NCBI GenBank assembly: GCA_002835675.1
Contig: PIZR01000002.1
Coordinates: 845,878-909,877, forward strand
Direction of reading: 5' to 3'
Length of the DNA: 64,000 nucleotides
Origin: Bacillus sp. BA3
Lineage (GTDB): Bacteria > Bacillota > Bacilli > Bacillales > DSM-1321
The notes under the pieces are model-generated. The model searched no databases, was not told the origin of the DNA, and saw only the letters and a program-made list of their open reading frames with translations. Of the stretch, positions 1 through 8,967 are shown piece by piece (the stretch's first letter is position 1; every line of letters starts with the position of its first letter). The position numbers and the translations under genes were made by a program.

Positions 1-265
1 CCATATCTTGACGATGTTCCCGCATCCAGTTCAATAATTCGTTCACTTCTTCATCACTCGGGAGGGGCTGCTCTGGATGAAAGCCAAAGGCTGGCTTAAC
101 TCGGGAATCCTCCAGTGAAAGCTGATAATTGTTAATAGAAGAAGCCAAATTCATGGAAACAGTCAGCAAGGATTGCAAATGAACCTTTTCCATGTCAGTC
201 AGAATCTGCTTCCGCTTAACAACATCATATTTATCCAAATGGATATGGCTGTCGATGATTCTCAA
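1..265 (-). CDS. TatD family metal-dependent hydrolase (N-terminal part, cut by window edge)
   Basis: Only the first 88 codons are inside the window; the gene continues past position 1. It starts with a TTG at 265 behind a TAAGGAGG ribosome binding site. DSHIHLD at residues 5-11 supplies the two metal-binding histidines (H7, H9) typical of the TatD/amidohydrolase barrel, and FGFHPEQ near residue 60 resembles the family GxHP motif. TatD proteins are metal-dependent hydrolases, many of them DNases, though some family members act on small molecules. It follows thiZ by only 18 bases on the same strand, so it is probably the last seen gene of the TPP-regulated thiamine operon. A role in precursor salvage is therefore possible but is inference from position. 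Confidence 0.75.
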   Translation of the reverse strand, partial: MRIIDSHIHLDKYDVVKRKQILTDMEKVHLQSLLTVSMNLASSINNYQLSLEDSRVKPAFGFHPEQPLPSDEEVNELLNWMREHRQDM

Positions 266-283
266 ATTTAATAGCCTCCTTAC

Positions 284-1027
284 TTAAGTAGAAAGAGTTG
301 GCATTAATGCTGCATATAACTCTCTTTTCAAATGAAAAAATTCATCACTAAGAAGCTGTTCTTCACTTCTTGGCCTTGGAAACGGAACTTTGACTTCTTT
401 GATGACCGCAGCCGGTTTTGCAGATAACACATAAATTCTATCGGATAGGAAAACCGCTTCATCTATGCTATGCGTAACAAAAAGCACCGACCTCCGATTT
501 TCCTCCCAAACCGACAACAGCCATTTTTGCATTTGCAATCTTGTCAGTTCATCCAAGGCAGAAAAGGGTTCGTCCAGGCACATCAAGTCCTGTGGACTTA
601 AGATACTCCGGATGAATGCGGACCTTTGCTTCATGCCTCCTGATAATTCATGCGGATATGCTTTCTCATACTCTTCTAATCCAGCTTTCATCAATAGGGC
701 TTTTGCCTTTTCTTTATCTCTGATCCCAGCAAGTTCACTTCCCAGCAAAACATTTTCCAATACCGTTCTCCAAGGTAAAAGGGAAGGCTGCTGCGGCATA
801 TAGCTGATATGGCCCTTTAAACCATTTATCTTTTTACCATCCAGTGAAATGATGCCATGATCCGGCTTCAAAATACCTCCGATCAAGTGGAACAAAGTAC
901 TTTTACCGCTGCCCGATGGCCCAAGGATCGTGACAAATTCCCCATCATCCACACGAAAATTCATGTTCTCCAATATATTCTGTTTACCATCGAAAGAATA
1001 GGAGACATCTTTAATTTCCAGCTTCAT
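284..1027 (-). CDS. thiZ: ABC transporter ATP-binding protein for thiamine pyrimidine precursor (ThiZ-like)
   Basis: This 247-aa protein is the ATPase that powers import. Walker A is GPSGSGKST at residues 36-44, the ABC signature LSGGMKQR is near residue 129, and the Walker B segment LMCLDEP follows about 20 residues later, with a switch histidine in VTHSID. The sequence belongs to the nitrate/sulfonate/taurine class of ATPases that pair with NMT1/THI5-type binding proteins. Its start overlaps the end of the permease gene by 17 bases, so the two are translationally linked. The upstream TPP riboswitch and the neighbouring ThiY-like protein point to formylaminopyrimidine or HMP as substrate, as known for ThiXYZ. 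The exact ligand is inferred. Confidence 0.85.
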   Translation of the reverse strand: MKLEIKDVSYSFDGKQNILENMNFRVDDGEFVTILGPSGSGKSTLFHLIGGILKPDHGIISLDGKKINGLKGHISYMPQQPSLLPWRTVLENVLLGSELAGIRDKEKAKALLMKAGLEEYEKAYPHELSGGMKQRSAFIRSILSPQDLMCLDEPFSALDELTRLQMQKWLLSVWEENRRSVLFVTHSIDEAVFLSDRIYVLSAKPAAVIKEVKVPFPRPRSEEQLLSDEFFHLKRELYAALMPTLST

Positions 1028-1793
1028 CCTTGCCGCCCTCCTTTCTCTTCCAAGAAACTAAGTATTTCTCCAGGAAGGTGATGATTCCAAAAAAGACCAG
1101 GCTCATTCCCATAATGATGAAAATGGCAACAAACACCCGGTCTGTCCTGAACGCAGAGGACGCGAGCGTCATATAAACACCAATCCCCGATTTTGCCCCG
1201 AGCCACTCTGAAATAACCGCACCCATTACGCTATAGGTTGCCGAAATTTTCAGGCCGGAGAAAATGAACGGGATTGAGTGAGGAAATTCCAGCTTCCAAA
1301 ATAACTGGTTTTTCCCCGCTCCCATCATCTTGAAATAATGCTTAAGCTCGTATGGTGTCTGGCGAAAACCGTCCAATGATGCAACCGCAACCGGAAAAAA
1401 ACATACGAGCGAAATCACTATTAGCTTAGGCAGCATGCCAAAGCCAAACCAGATCACCAATAGCGGGGCCAAAACTATGATAGGTATATTTTGTGATAGT
1501 ATGAGCAGAGGATAAACCGCGTCCTTCACACCTGGAAATAGGTGTAAGGTTGCAGCAACCAATAAGCCGATGCAGCTTCCAATAAAAAAACCCGACAACG
1601 CAAGCTCGGTTGTCGATATAAGGTGTCCGTAAAGATTGCGCGACGACTCAATTCCTTCAATGAAAATGGCCGATGGAGCGGGAAGCAGCCATTGTTCAAC
1701 CTTCAATAAGACTGTCACTGACTCCCAAACTATCAGCAACAATAATAAAAGAAAGAAGGGAGCCCCCTTCTTCCAAATTCCCCTTCCGATCAT
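1011..1793 (-). CDS. thiX: ABC transporter permease (ThiX-like)
   Basis: A 260-aa integral membrane protein with about six hydrophobic segments, beginning with a strong N-terminal helix (residues 10-28). The BPD_transp_1 coupling region is seen around residues 165-200 (EFPHSIPFIFSGLKIS), where the EAA loop contacts the ATPase. It overlaps the upstream PF01910-like gene by four bases (ATGA), a normal sign of coupled translation. Together with thiY and thiZ it forms a complete importer under TPP riboswitch control. The family is shared with taurine and sulfonate permeases, so the thiamine assignment rests on the riboswitch and the neighbours. Confidence 0.85.
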   Translation of the reverse strand: MIGRGIWKKGAPFFLLLLLLIVWESVTVLLKVEQWLLPAPSAIFIEGIESSRNLYGHLISTTELALSGFFIGSCIGLLVAATLHLFPGVKDAVYPLLILSQNIPIIVLAPLLVIWFGFGMLPKLIVISLVCFFPVAVASLDGFRQTPYELKHYFKMMGAGKNQLFWKLEFPHSIPFIFSGLKISATYSVMGAVISEWLGAKSGIGVYMTLASSAFRTDRVFVAIFIIMGMSLVFFGIITFLEKYLVSWKRKEGGKDEAGN

Positions 1794-2074
1794 GCCCGAT
1801 ATTTCTCCGTTAACGTATCCATCGTAATCCCGCTTGGCTGATATAATATTTTCACTTGGGAAATGACATTCGGCGATCCTATTTCAATCATTCTTACATT
1901 CATTTTTTCTATCACGGCAAAAAGTTCGGAAAGCTCGCCCTCCATTGTCGTTTCAAGGGGGTGAACCTCATACTTGACACCAGATTCTTCAATGATCTTG
2001 ATTGCTTCATCGACCATAGGGATGACATTTTCCCCTTTAGGAATAATTTGTATACTAATTAATGAATTGGCCAT
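1790..2074 (-). CDS. Thiamine-binding family protein (YqgV/MTH1187, PF01910 type)
   Basis: A 94-aa soluble protein with the look of the MTH1187/YqgV family: a short beta-strand start (ISIQIIPKGE), a helix containing MVDEAIKIIEESGVKYEV, and a PLETTMEGE stretch. Members form ferredoxin-like tetramers, and several bind thiamine or related pyrimidines; related domains occur in YkoF. It sits between thiY and thiX in the operon with a GGAGG site before ATG 2074. It probably binds the pathway intermediate in the cytoplasm. That role is inference; the family membership is well supported by sequence pattern and context. Confidence 0.75.
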   Translation of the reverse strand: MANSLISIQIIPKGENVIPMVDEAIKIIEESGVKYEVHPLETTMEGELSELFAVIEKMNVRMIEIGSPNVISQVKILYQPSGITMDTLTEKYRA

Positions 2075-2085
2075 CGTATTTCCTC

Positions 2086-3081
2086 CTATTTTGGTAAAAA
2101 TTCATTGGTAAATGCCTTTTCAGGATCGAAATCACCTTCAAGAAGCTTGTTTTCTGTCATCCAATCACTGTAATTCTTCCAGATTTCCAGTTTTTGTTCA
2201 CCCCAACGCGGAGCATCATCCTGATACTTGGCTGCAAGCCACTCCTGGCTTTTCTTAACTAGTTTTGCATCAAGATCCGGCGCAGACTTAATTAACATGT
2301 CTGCTGCATCAGCAGGATTCTTAATCGCAAACTGGTACCCTTTTGATGCTGCATGAACGAATGCTTTAACAGTTTCGGGATCTTCTTTTATCATCTTTTC
2401 ATTTGTAGTCAAAACAGGCGTATAGTAATCAAGCTTATCAGAGTATTCGGTTAAGTAAACCATATTAAGCTTTTCATTTCGCAACTCAGCCTCAATGCCT
2501 GTCCATCCATAATAAATCCAGGCAAAATCTATATCCCTTTTAACCGAAGTGAAAAAATCCATGTCTCCTGTATTGACTATATCCACTTTATTTACATCCG
2601 CATTTTCTTTTTTCATGAGTGAATCAATAATGGCCTTTTCAACCGGAGAACCCCAGCCACCATACGTTTTCCCTTCAAAATCCTTGGGAGTTTTAATGTC
2701 CTTTGCCTCAGGGGAAGCGAATCCAGAGGTATTATGCTGGATGACTGCAGCAATCGAAACAATTGGCACGCCCTGCACGCGGGCCTGTGTTATGCCCTCC
2801 TGGTAGCTCACGCCAAATTCAGATTTTCCTGAAGCGACAAGCTTATCCGCTCCAGCTTCACCTGGCATGATAATTTCCACATCAAGACCTTGCTCTTTAA
2901 AGTAACCTTTTTCCTTGGCAACATACAATCCTGTATGGTTTGTATTCGGTGTCCAATCGAGCACGACCGATACCTTTTTTAATTCTTCATTTTTAGATGC
3001 TTCTTCTTTTTCATTAGTTCCGCCTGCACCACATCCAGCCAAAAGGAACAACGAAGTTAACAGTGGTAAGAATTTATTCAA
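2086..3081 (-). CDS. thiY: Thiamine precursor ABC transporter substrate-binding lipoprotein (ThiY-like)
   Basis: A 331-aa NMT1/THI5-like binding protein. The N-terminus carries a lipoprotein signal with lipobox LLAGC (Cys17), followed by a charged linker. The mature part begins with VSVVLDWTPNTNHTGLYVA, the characteristic opening of this family, which includes yeast THI5 and Bacillus ThiY. ThiY homologues bind formylaminopyrimidine, a breakdown product of thiamine. The start is TTG at 3081 preceded by GGAGG. It is the first gene after the TPP riboswitch and its terminator, which fits transcription attenuation by thiamine pyrophosphate. Confidence 0.88.
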   Translation of the reverse strand: MNKFLPLLTSLFLLAGCGAGGTNEKEEASKNEELKKVSVVLDWTPNTNHTGLYVAKEKGYFKEQGLDVEIIMPGEAGADKLVASGKSEFGVSYQEGITQARVQGVPIVSIAAVIQHNTSGFASPEAKDIKTPKDFEGKTYGGWGSPVEKAIIDSLMKKENADVNKVDIVNTGDMDFFTSVKRDIDFAWIYYGWTGIEAELRNEKLNMVYLTEYSDKLDYYTPVLTTNEKMIKEDPETVKAFVHAASKGYQFAIKNPADAADMLIKSAPDLDAKLVKKSQEWLAAKYQDDAPRWGEQKLEIWKNYSDWMTENKLLEGDFDPEKAFTNEFLPK

Positions 3082-3167
3082 GTTATTATCCTCCTACACA
3101 TCATATAAGATCCATATGCCGGAACCATAATGGGGCTCCAGGGTCTATTCAAATACTGGATAAAAAG

Positions 3168-3325
3168 CAAAAAACGCCCGAAGATGAATTCGGACGTTAA
3201 CATACAAAACAGAAAGTCAGTAATAATATGTTCCCTCCGCTGGCATCACCCAGATCAGGTTCAAAGAGTCAGCATCTAAAGGATGCAATCTCAGCCAGCA
3301 GTACTGGCCCCCCTACATTTCTCGC
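3168..3325 (-). promoter_or_regulatory. TPP (THI-box) riboswitch with transcription terminator
   Basis: On the minus strand the conserved thi-box elements appear in order: CTGAGA, then a variable P3a hairpin, then ACCTGATCTGG, then GATGCCAGCGGAGGGAA. The closing P1 stem can form from ATGT near 3313-3317 and ACAT near 3227-3231. Downstream at 3168-3197 lies a hairpin, ACGTCCGAA paired with TTCGGGCGT, followed by six T, which is a classic intrinsic terminator. thiY begins 87 bases later. The arrangement indicates that TPP binding lets the terminator form and shuts off the uptake operon. Confidence 0.93.
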
Positions 3326-3637
3326 ACATATGAACTTTTCTCTCTCATTATATCAATTCATAGGGAAAAGGGAATACTAATTTGCTTCTTATCACTAATT
3401 TGAAAGGTATTCCTTACTCTTAAGGATATCTAGCAAAACATCTTTTGGAACGAAAATCATTGAAATCAATGTAATTCTGCCTCTTTTCATTCCAATCATT
3501 CTTGACTGCAGCGGTGGCTGACAATTTCTAAATAGTCATTTCTTTGCATGCATTCATATAATGAGCATTATCTGTAGACATTTATGTTTACTGGTTTTAT
3601 AAACCGTTAATTTAATAAGCAAAAGGTGGATATGATC

Positions 3638-4465
3638 ATGATAAAGATTAATCACAGATGGTTAGATGTCAGTCACATCCAACCAGGAATAGCATCTGCT
3701 GAGTCGCTTGAAATTCTCCAATTGCTGGATGAAGATACTAACGTTTTTGAATACCGGAATTTTGGAGAGTTTAATTTCGATATACAGCTGAGGAACCGAG
3801 TCATAGAAGCAGCTATTGCGTTGGATAAAAGCGGTCCAGAATTTTCCACACTTGAGGAATCTCAATCCAATCAACAATATTGGCACCTTTCAAAGGATGG
3901 CACCTTTACCCTTCAGCCAGGGATTCTCCCTCATGCTGCACTCGTTGACATTTTCATGAATGGAAGGCTTTATGCCTTCGAATGCGGGACAGCAATCGTC
4001 GTCACTTTTTTAAAGGCCATTTTGGATTCAATCGGCCCTAGGAATTTCGATTACCTTTTTTCAAACCTATTTTTATATGACTGGCGCCCTCCACAGAACA
4101 TGGAACTTAATATTCACAAAGGGAGGGATTATTTACCAGGCGATTGTGTTTACTTCATAAACCCTGATCATGACGAGACAACTCCTGAATGGCAAGGTGA
4201 AAATGCCATATTATTAGGGAATAACCTCTTTTATGGCCACGGAATCGGGATAACGACGTCACAGGGAATCATCGATGAATTAAATAGCAATAGAAAGCCG
4301 TACGCAACCATATCAGCATTCCTGACAACGCATATCATTTTCCTGGATAGTTCCTTCTATAGACAATTCCAACTAAATATCCCCCGAGCAAAGCCCGATC
4401 ACTGTCCTGCTAGCCTTTCCAATTGTATTGTTTCTGAAATAGGTTCGAAGATTTACCTTTCATGA
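3638..4465 (+). CDS. tgl: Protein-glutamine gamma-glutamyltransferase (spore coat transglutaminase)
   Basis: Bacillus Tgl forms isopeptide bonds between glutamine and lysine side chains and crosslinks spore coat proteins. The 275-aa product matches the family along its length. The catalytic cysteine lies in the YAFECGTAIV block, followed by LYDWRPP, LPGDCVYFINPD and WQGENAILLG, and the GHGIGI segment carries a conserved histidine. The frame is open from a GTG at 3626, but AAAGGTGG at 3622-3629 lies 8 bases before ATG 3638, so that start is preferred. The tail is somewhat longer than the roughly 245 aa I recall for B. subtilis Tgl. The 300 bases between the riboswitch and this gene hold no other feature I can support. 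Confidence 0.9.
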   Translation: MIKINHRWLDVSHIQPGIASAESLEILQLLDEDTNVFEYRNFGEFNFDIQLRNRVIEAAIALDKSGPEFSTLEESQSNQQYWHLSKDGTFTLQPGILPHAALVDIFMNGRLYAFECGTAIVVTFLKAILDSIGPRNFDYLFSNLFLYDWRPPQNMELNIHKGRDYLPGDCVYFINPDHDETTPEWQGENAILLGNNLFYGHGIGITTSQGIIDELNSNRKPYATISAFLTTHIIFLDSSFYRQFQLNIPRAKPDHCPASLSNCIVSEIGSKIYLS

Positions 4466-4490
4466 CCTCTTTGTTTTATATACCCGCATA

Positions 4491-4530
4491 AAAAAATGCT
4501 TGGGGAGAGATCTCCTCCCAAGCATTTTTT
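4491..4530. terminator. Bidirectional intrinsic terminator between tgl and rarD
   Basis: A long inverted repeat (AAAAAATGCTTGGG paired with CCCAAGCATTTTTT, with an inner GAG/CTC) lies between convergent genes. It has an A run on the left and a T run on the right, so it can stop transcripts from both sides. Confidence 0.9.
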
Positions 4531-4535
4531 CTTAT

Positions 4536-5483
4536 TCATGCACCAATATTCCCTTTGCCTTTAAGCCTGCGGGCATTCGCCTGACCCCATTTCGTTATGG
4601 ATAGTGTATAAACGGCCAAGGCTGACCATATGAACAAAAAGGCTAAAAGATGTGCTTTGGTAAAACTTTCATGATAGATGAATACGCCTATTAATAAAGA
4701 TAAGGTCGGAGCGATATACTGAAAAATGCCAAGCATCGATAACGGGATCTTCTCCGCCCCTTTCGCAAAATATAAAAGAGGCAAGGCCGTGGCAATCCCG
4801 CCACCCACCAGCAGCAAGCTTGTGCTTCCCGCTGTAAAGAACTGCATTTCTGATTGGTTCATCAAGTAAATCAGGTAACCTAGGGCCAGAGGCGTTACCA
4901 TCATCGTTTCAAGAGTCAGCCCGATCGCCGCTTCAGCCTTGATCATTTTTTTTGCCAGACCGTATAATCCAAAGGTCATGGCCAAAACAAGAGAGATCCA
5001 CGGGATCGTGCCGAAATGAATGCCCAGGATCAAGACTCCGATTCCTGCAAGCAGGAATGAAATGATTTGGGCCCCGCTCAATTTTTCTTTTAAGACTATC
5101 ACTCCCAATAGTACACTGACTAGCGGATTGATATAATATCCAAGGCTCGTGTCGAGGATCCGTCCTGTATTAACGGCCCAGATGAACACTCCCCAATTAG
5201 CTGTAACAAGCAGTGACGCCGTAAGTAATGCCACAAAGAGTTTGGGATTTCCCAATATGTTTTTGACATAGACAAGAAACGCCTGCCATTTTTTCATGAA
5301 CATCAATAAAACCAGCATGAACACGAAAGACCATAATACCCTCTGAGCTAAAATTTCTATTGCACCGACTCCCTGAAGGAACTTCCAGTAAATCGGCACG
5401 ATTCCCCACATCATGTAAGAAAGGGCTGCATAAATCGCCCCTTCTTTTTGTTCATCCACTTTCATAACAAGCCTTCTTTCCAT
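4536..5483 (-). CDS. rarD: EamA/RarD family transporter
   Basis: A 315-aa membrane protein with about ten hydrophobic helices arranged as two EamA repeats. The opening (GAIYAALSYMMWGIVPIYWK) and LAQRVLWSF are hallmarks of RarD, a member of the drug/metabolite transporter superfamily. Substrate is unknown for most RarD proteins. Two in-frame starts are possible: ATG 5483 with AAAGGA upstream, or ATG six codons later with AGAAGG. It ends next to a terminator shared with tgl and seems to be a single-gene unit. Confidence 0.85.
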   Translation of the reverse strand: MERRLVMKVDEQKEGAIYAALSYMMWGIVPIYWKFLQGVGAIEILAQRVLWSFVFMLVLLMFMKKWQAFLVYVKNILGNPKLFVALLTASLLVTANWGVFIWAVNTGRILDTSLGYYINPLVSVLLGVIVLKEKLSGAQIISFLLAGIGVLILGIHFGTIPWISLVLAMTFGLYGLAKKMIKAEAAIGLTLETMMVTPLALGYLIYLMNQSEMQFFTAGSTSLLLVGGGIATALPLLYFAKGAEKIPLSMLGIFQYIAPTLSLLIGVFIYHESFTKAHLLAFLFIWSALAVYTLSITKWGQANARRLKGKGNIGA

Positions 5484-5545
5484 TTACATTCCTTTATCTA
5501 ATTCCATCTAACAATTTTGTATTTCCATTTCTTTTTTTGCAACTG

Positions 5546-7147
5546 TTAATTTTTATCATACATGATTTTATCATCGATGACCGTCATGACCGCCTCAGCT
5601 TTTAGGAGGTCATCCGGCGCAACAGCAAAGACATCCAGATTAAACACGGTAAAATCGGCATCGTACCCTTTATTGATCACACCGCGGCGTTTTTCCTGGC
5701 CGATTGCTGCAGCACTCCCTTTGGTATACAATGCGAAAGCCTCGTAAACGGAAAGCCTTTCAGACAAGCCATATACGGTATGGTCCTCACTATTGATTTT
5801 CATCCTTGTGACAGCTGCATGAATGCCCAAAATTGGATTTAATGGCTCAATGGGTGCATCCGACCCACCCGCACAAATGATGCCCAAATTCAAATAGGTT
5901 TTCCAGGCATATGAGGATTCCAACAGATTGGCTGGAACCTTTTCTTCCACCCACGGAAAATCGGACGGGACGAAGCCCGGTTGGATATCAAAGATTAACG
6001 GCAGCTTTGCCGCCCGCTGCAACAGCTCCGGCCGGACGATCTGTGCATGGATGAGCCGGTCCCTCTGTCCCTCTTGCGGGGGGAGTGCCTCAATTGCATT
6101 CAAGACGTATTCAAAAGCGAGATCGCCAATCGCATGGACAGCAATCGGCATTCCGGCAGCCCTTGCTTTTTTCACCCATTCCTGAAGCTCGTTTTCAGTA
6201 AATATCGCGACTCCATTCGTATTCTTTTGATCTACATAAGGCTCGCTCAACAGGGCTGTTCGTCCCCCTAAGGAGCCATCCGTAAATATCTTCATGCTGT
6301 CGAATTTAATATATCGCGTACCTTTCTGATAACCGCCTCCTGCTGCCAGCATTTCTTCAAACGCTTCATGATGGACAAGCAAGTTCGCGCGAAAGGCCAT
6401 TTCCCGGTCCTCGATTACCGATTTAAACGCCTGATATGTCGGCATGAAGCCATTATAGTAATGGAGGTCCTCAGTATGTCCGCCAGTCAAACCTAGCTTA
6501 TATGCGTCTTCTATGGCCTCTGTGAGTGCGTTTTCGATATACTCTTGATCAATGCCGGGAAGACTGTCTAAAATAAGGTTCTGTGCCTGACTTTCTTTAA
6601 ATAAACCATTTAAAAGTCCGTCAGGATAACGGCAAATCACCCCGCCTGAAGGTTCTTTAATATCTTCTTTAATATCCGCTTCCAAAAGGGCGCGGGAATT
6701 GACCACCAAGGCATGACGGCAAATCCTTTTCAATACGATGGGATGTTCCGTCGATATCACATCGAGCTCATCCCGTAATATCAATTCAGGACTCGGCCAT
6801 TCGTTTTCATTCCACCCTTCGGCAACAATCCACTTTCCAGCCGGGGTCTTTGAGCACTTTTCCTTCAAGGATTTCATGATCGACTCCCTGCTATCCATCA
6901 AAGAAAGGTCTAAACGAAGCAGCCTTTCACCATGCCCGACCAAATGAAGGTGACTATCCACTAACCCCGGCAACATCGTTTGTCCTTTTAAGTCGATTTC
7001 CCTGGAAATATTGCCGGCATACTCATTTTTCAAATAGCCCTGGCTGCCGGTATCAACAATTACCCCCTTTTCAGTGTAGACTGCCTCCACTTGATCATTT
7101 TCTTTAATCATTGTATAAATCGACCCATTGAACCATAACGTTCCCAC
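5546..7147 (-). CDS. ytcJ: Amidohydrolase family protein (YtcJ-like)
   Basis: A 533-aa metal-dependent hydrolase of the amidohydrolase_3 type. VDSHLHLVGHG near residue 63 provides the HxH metal ligands, IAVHAIGD near residue 335 a further histidine, and AGGSDAPIEP near residue 425 the conserved aspartate. YtcJ-type enzymes are often annotated as exoenzyme-regulatory or predicted amidases; no substrate can be read from the sequence. The start is GTG 7147 with AAGGAGTG upstream. I recall ytcJ next to ytcI and sspA in B. subtilis, and the same order holds here. Confidence 0.8.
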   Translation of the reverse strand: MGTLWFNGSIYTMIKENDQVEAVYTEKGVIVDTGSQGYLKNEYAGNISREIDLKGQTMLPGLVDSHLHLVGHGERLLRLDLSLMDSRESIMKSLKEKCSKTPAGKWIVAEGWNENEWPSPELILRDELDVISTEHPIVLKRICRHALVVNSRALLEADIKEDIKEPSGGVICRYPDGLLNGLFKESQAQNLILDSLPGIDQEYIENALTEAIEDAYKLGLTGGHTEDLHYYNGFMPTYQAFKSVIEDREMAFRANLLVHHEAFEEMLAAGGGYQKGTRYIKFDSMKIFTDGSLGGRTALLSEPYVDQKNTNGVAIFTENELQEWVKKARAAGMPIAVHAIGDLAFEYVLNAIEALPPQEGQRDRLIHAQIVRPELLQRAAKLPLIFDIQPGFVPSDFPWVEEKVPANLLESSYAWKTYLNLGIICAGGSDAPIEPLNPILGIHAAVTRMKINSEDHTVYGLSERLSVYEAFALYTKGSAAAIGQEKRRGVINKGYDADFTVFNLDVFAVAPDDLLKAEAVMTVIDDKIMYDKN

Positions 7148-7255
7148 CGGCTTTACACTCCTTATTAAATGATTGTTACTGTGCAGATATGCAGTAAGTG
7201 TACCATCTCATATCACGAATTCCCATATTTATGCTTTTATCCAAGCCCCTGTCAA

Positions 7256-7282
7256 TAAAAAACGCCAGCCTTGGAGGCTGAC
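7256..7282 (-). terminator. Intrinsic terminator after mbcS
   Basis: On the minus strand GTCAGCC and GGCTGGC pair around TCCAA and are followed by TTTTTT. It lies 16 bases past the mbcS stop codon and before the ytcJ start, so mbcS and ytcJ are probably separate transcripts. Confidence 0.85.
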
Positions 7283-7297
7283 GGTCATGCATTTCGA

Positions 7298-8881
7298 TCA
7301 ATTGTTAAGGAGTGCTTCTTCCCTTTTCCGTAAATCCACCCGTTTGATTTTACCTGATGTCGTTTTGGGCAGCTCTTCTAAAAATTCGATTTTCCTTGGA
7401 TATTTATATGGGGCAGTCAATTCTTTCACGTGCGATTGAAGCGTCTTGATCAAGTCCTGGCTGTTCGGATCGATATCATCCATCAAGACGACATACGCCT
7501 TAACCACATTTCCCCTTATTTCATCAGGACTTGCTATAACGGCACACTCTTTAACATATGGATGCTTAACGAGTGCATCTTCCACTTCAAACGGTCCAAT
7601 CGTATATCCCGAGCTGATGATGATATCATCGGAACGACCCTCAAACCAGAAGTAACCATCCTCATCCTTTTTCGCCTGATCGCCAGTGATATAATAATCC
7701 CCACGGAATTGCTGCGATGTCCGCTCGGGATCTTTAAAATATTCTTTAAAGAGTGCAGGTGTATCGACATGTACGGCAATATCACCCACTACACCAGGAG
7801 AACAGGGCTTACCGGAATCATCAATGATATCCACATGGTTGCCCGGTGTCGGTTTGCCCATGGAGCCCAATTTAATTTCCATTCCTTTTGTTACACCTAC
7901 CAACAGGGTATTTTCGGTCTGTCCATATCCATCACGCACTTCAATATGGAAATGGTTTTTAAAGACCTCGAACACTTTTTGATTTAAAGGCTCTCCCGCT
8001 GATACAGCACTATGAAGATGGGATAAATCATAGTCATCAAGGTTTTCCACCTTTGCAATCAATCGATACTCGGTTGGTGTGCAGCATAATGCATTCACTT
8101 TGTAGTCCTGAAGCAGCTGAAGATATTTTTTCGCCTCGAACTTCCCATGGTAAGCAAGACCGGTCGCTCCCGTTCCTAGAACCGCCAGGAAAGGACTCCA
8201 AATCCACTTTTGCCACCCTGGACCCGCAGTTGCCCAAACCACATCCGTTTCGCTGATGCCGAGCCAGTTTGCAGCAGACGTTTTCAAGTGGGCATAAGCC
8301 CAGCCATGTGTATGGACGACCCCTTTTGGATTGCCTGTCGTTCCGGAAGTATACGATAAGAACGCCATATCCCCACTCTTCGTGTCGGCCAATTGCAGCT
8401 GATCGGATTCTTCGTCGGCAAGCTCATTCAAATCCAGCCAATTTTCGATTCGTTTTCCGATTGAGAATTTCAGAAGGCTTTCCGCTCCTTCTATTTCATT
8501 CAATTCATGAGTATATTCATGATAACTGATGATTCCTTTGACATCACCATGGTTGACTCGATACTGCAAGTCCTTCGCACGAAGCATTTCCGAACAAGGT
8601 ATGACAATCATGCCAATTTTCAATGCGGCTAAATACACTTGATAAGCTTCCACCAAACGAGGAATTATGATAAGGACCGTATCACCTTTACCCAGTCCTT
8701 TTTTCTTTAAGGCATTTCCAATTTTATTTGCACTTTTTAATAAATTCTCATATGTAAGTTGTTTTTTATCTCCGGTTTCGTTCTCCCAGAGTACGGCAAC
8801 TTTTTCTGGATCTTTTGCATAACGTTCCATTTCACTCACTAAGTTGTAATGTTCCGGAGCCAATAAGTCTTCACGCTTCAT
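7298..8881 (-). CDS. mbcS: Acyl-CoA synthetase, AMP-forming (MbcS/YtcI type)
   Basis: Activates a short or branched carboxylic acid with ATP and CoA. The adenylation core shows the P-loop YTSGTTGNPKGVVHTHG near residue 170, the GYGQTE motif, and the hinge region GRSDDIIISSGYTIGPFEVE. The catalytic lysine is in PKTTSGKIKR near the C-terminus. At 527 aa it is shorter than AcsA elsewhere in this window and lacks the longer N-terminal acetyl-CoA synthetase domain, which suits a medium or branched-chain acid. The start is ATG 8881 with GGAGGGG upstream; an in-frame TTG five codons earlier lies inside that ribosome binding site. The symbol rests on family likeness and position. Confidence 0.82.
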   Translation of the reverse strand: MKREDLLAPEHYNLVSEMERYAKDPEKVAVLWENETGDKKQLTYENLLKSANKIGNALKKKGLGKGDTVLIIIPRLVEAYQVYLAALKIGMIVIPCSEMLRAKDLQYRVNHGDVKGIISYHEYTHELNEIEGAESLLKFSIGKRIENWLDLNELADEESDQLQLADTKSGDMAFLSYTSGTTGNPKGVVHTHGWAYAHLKTSAANWLGISETDVVWATAGPGWQKWIWSPFLAVLGTGATGLAYHGKFEAKKYLQLLQDYKVNALCCTPTEYRLIAKVENLDDYDLSHLHSAVSAGEPLNQKVFEVFKNHFHIEVRDGYGQTENTLLVGVTKGMEIKLGSMGKPTPGNHVDIIDDSGKPCSPGVVGDIAVHVDTPALFKEYFKDPERTSQQFRGDYYITGDQAKKDEDGYFWFEGRSDDIIISSGYTIGPFEVEDALVKHPYVKECAVIASPDEIRGNVVKAYVVLMDDIDPNSQDLIKTLQSHVKELTAPYKYPRKIEFLEELPKTTSGKIKRVDLRKREEALLNN

Positions 8882-8967
8882 ATTCTTCCCCTCCAATTAT
8901 GAACTCTTAGTACCTACTCATTATACAAGATACTTCTCTAATATTTCTATTTATTTTTACAAATAAA

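Noticed and set aside
3330-3625. Sigma-K promoter for tgl
   Set aside because: CATATAATG near 3550 resembles part of a sigma-K -10 but no matching -35 at the correct spacing; not supported.
7430-7987. 185-codon plus-strand ORF inside mbcS
   Set aside because: Shadow frame of a clearly coding gene; no recognisable domain and no start signal.
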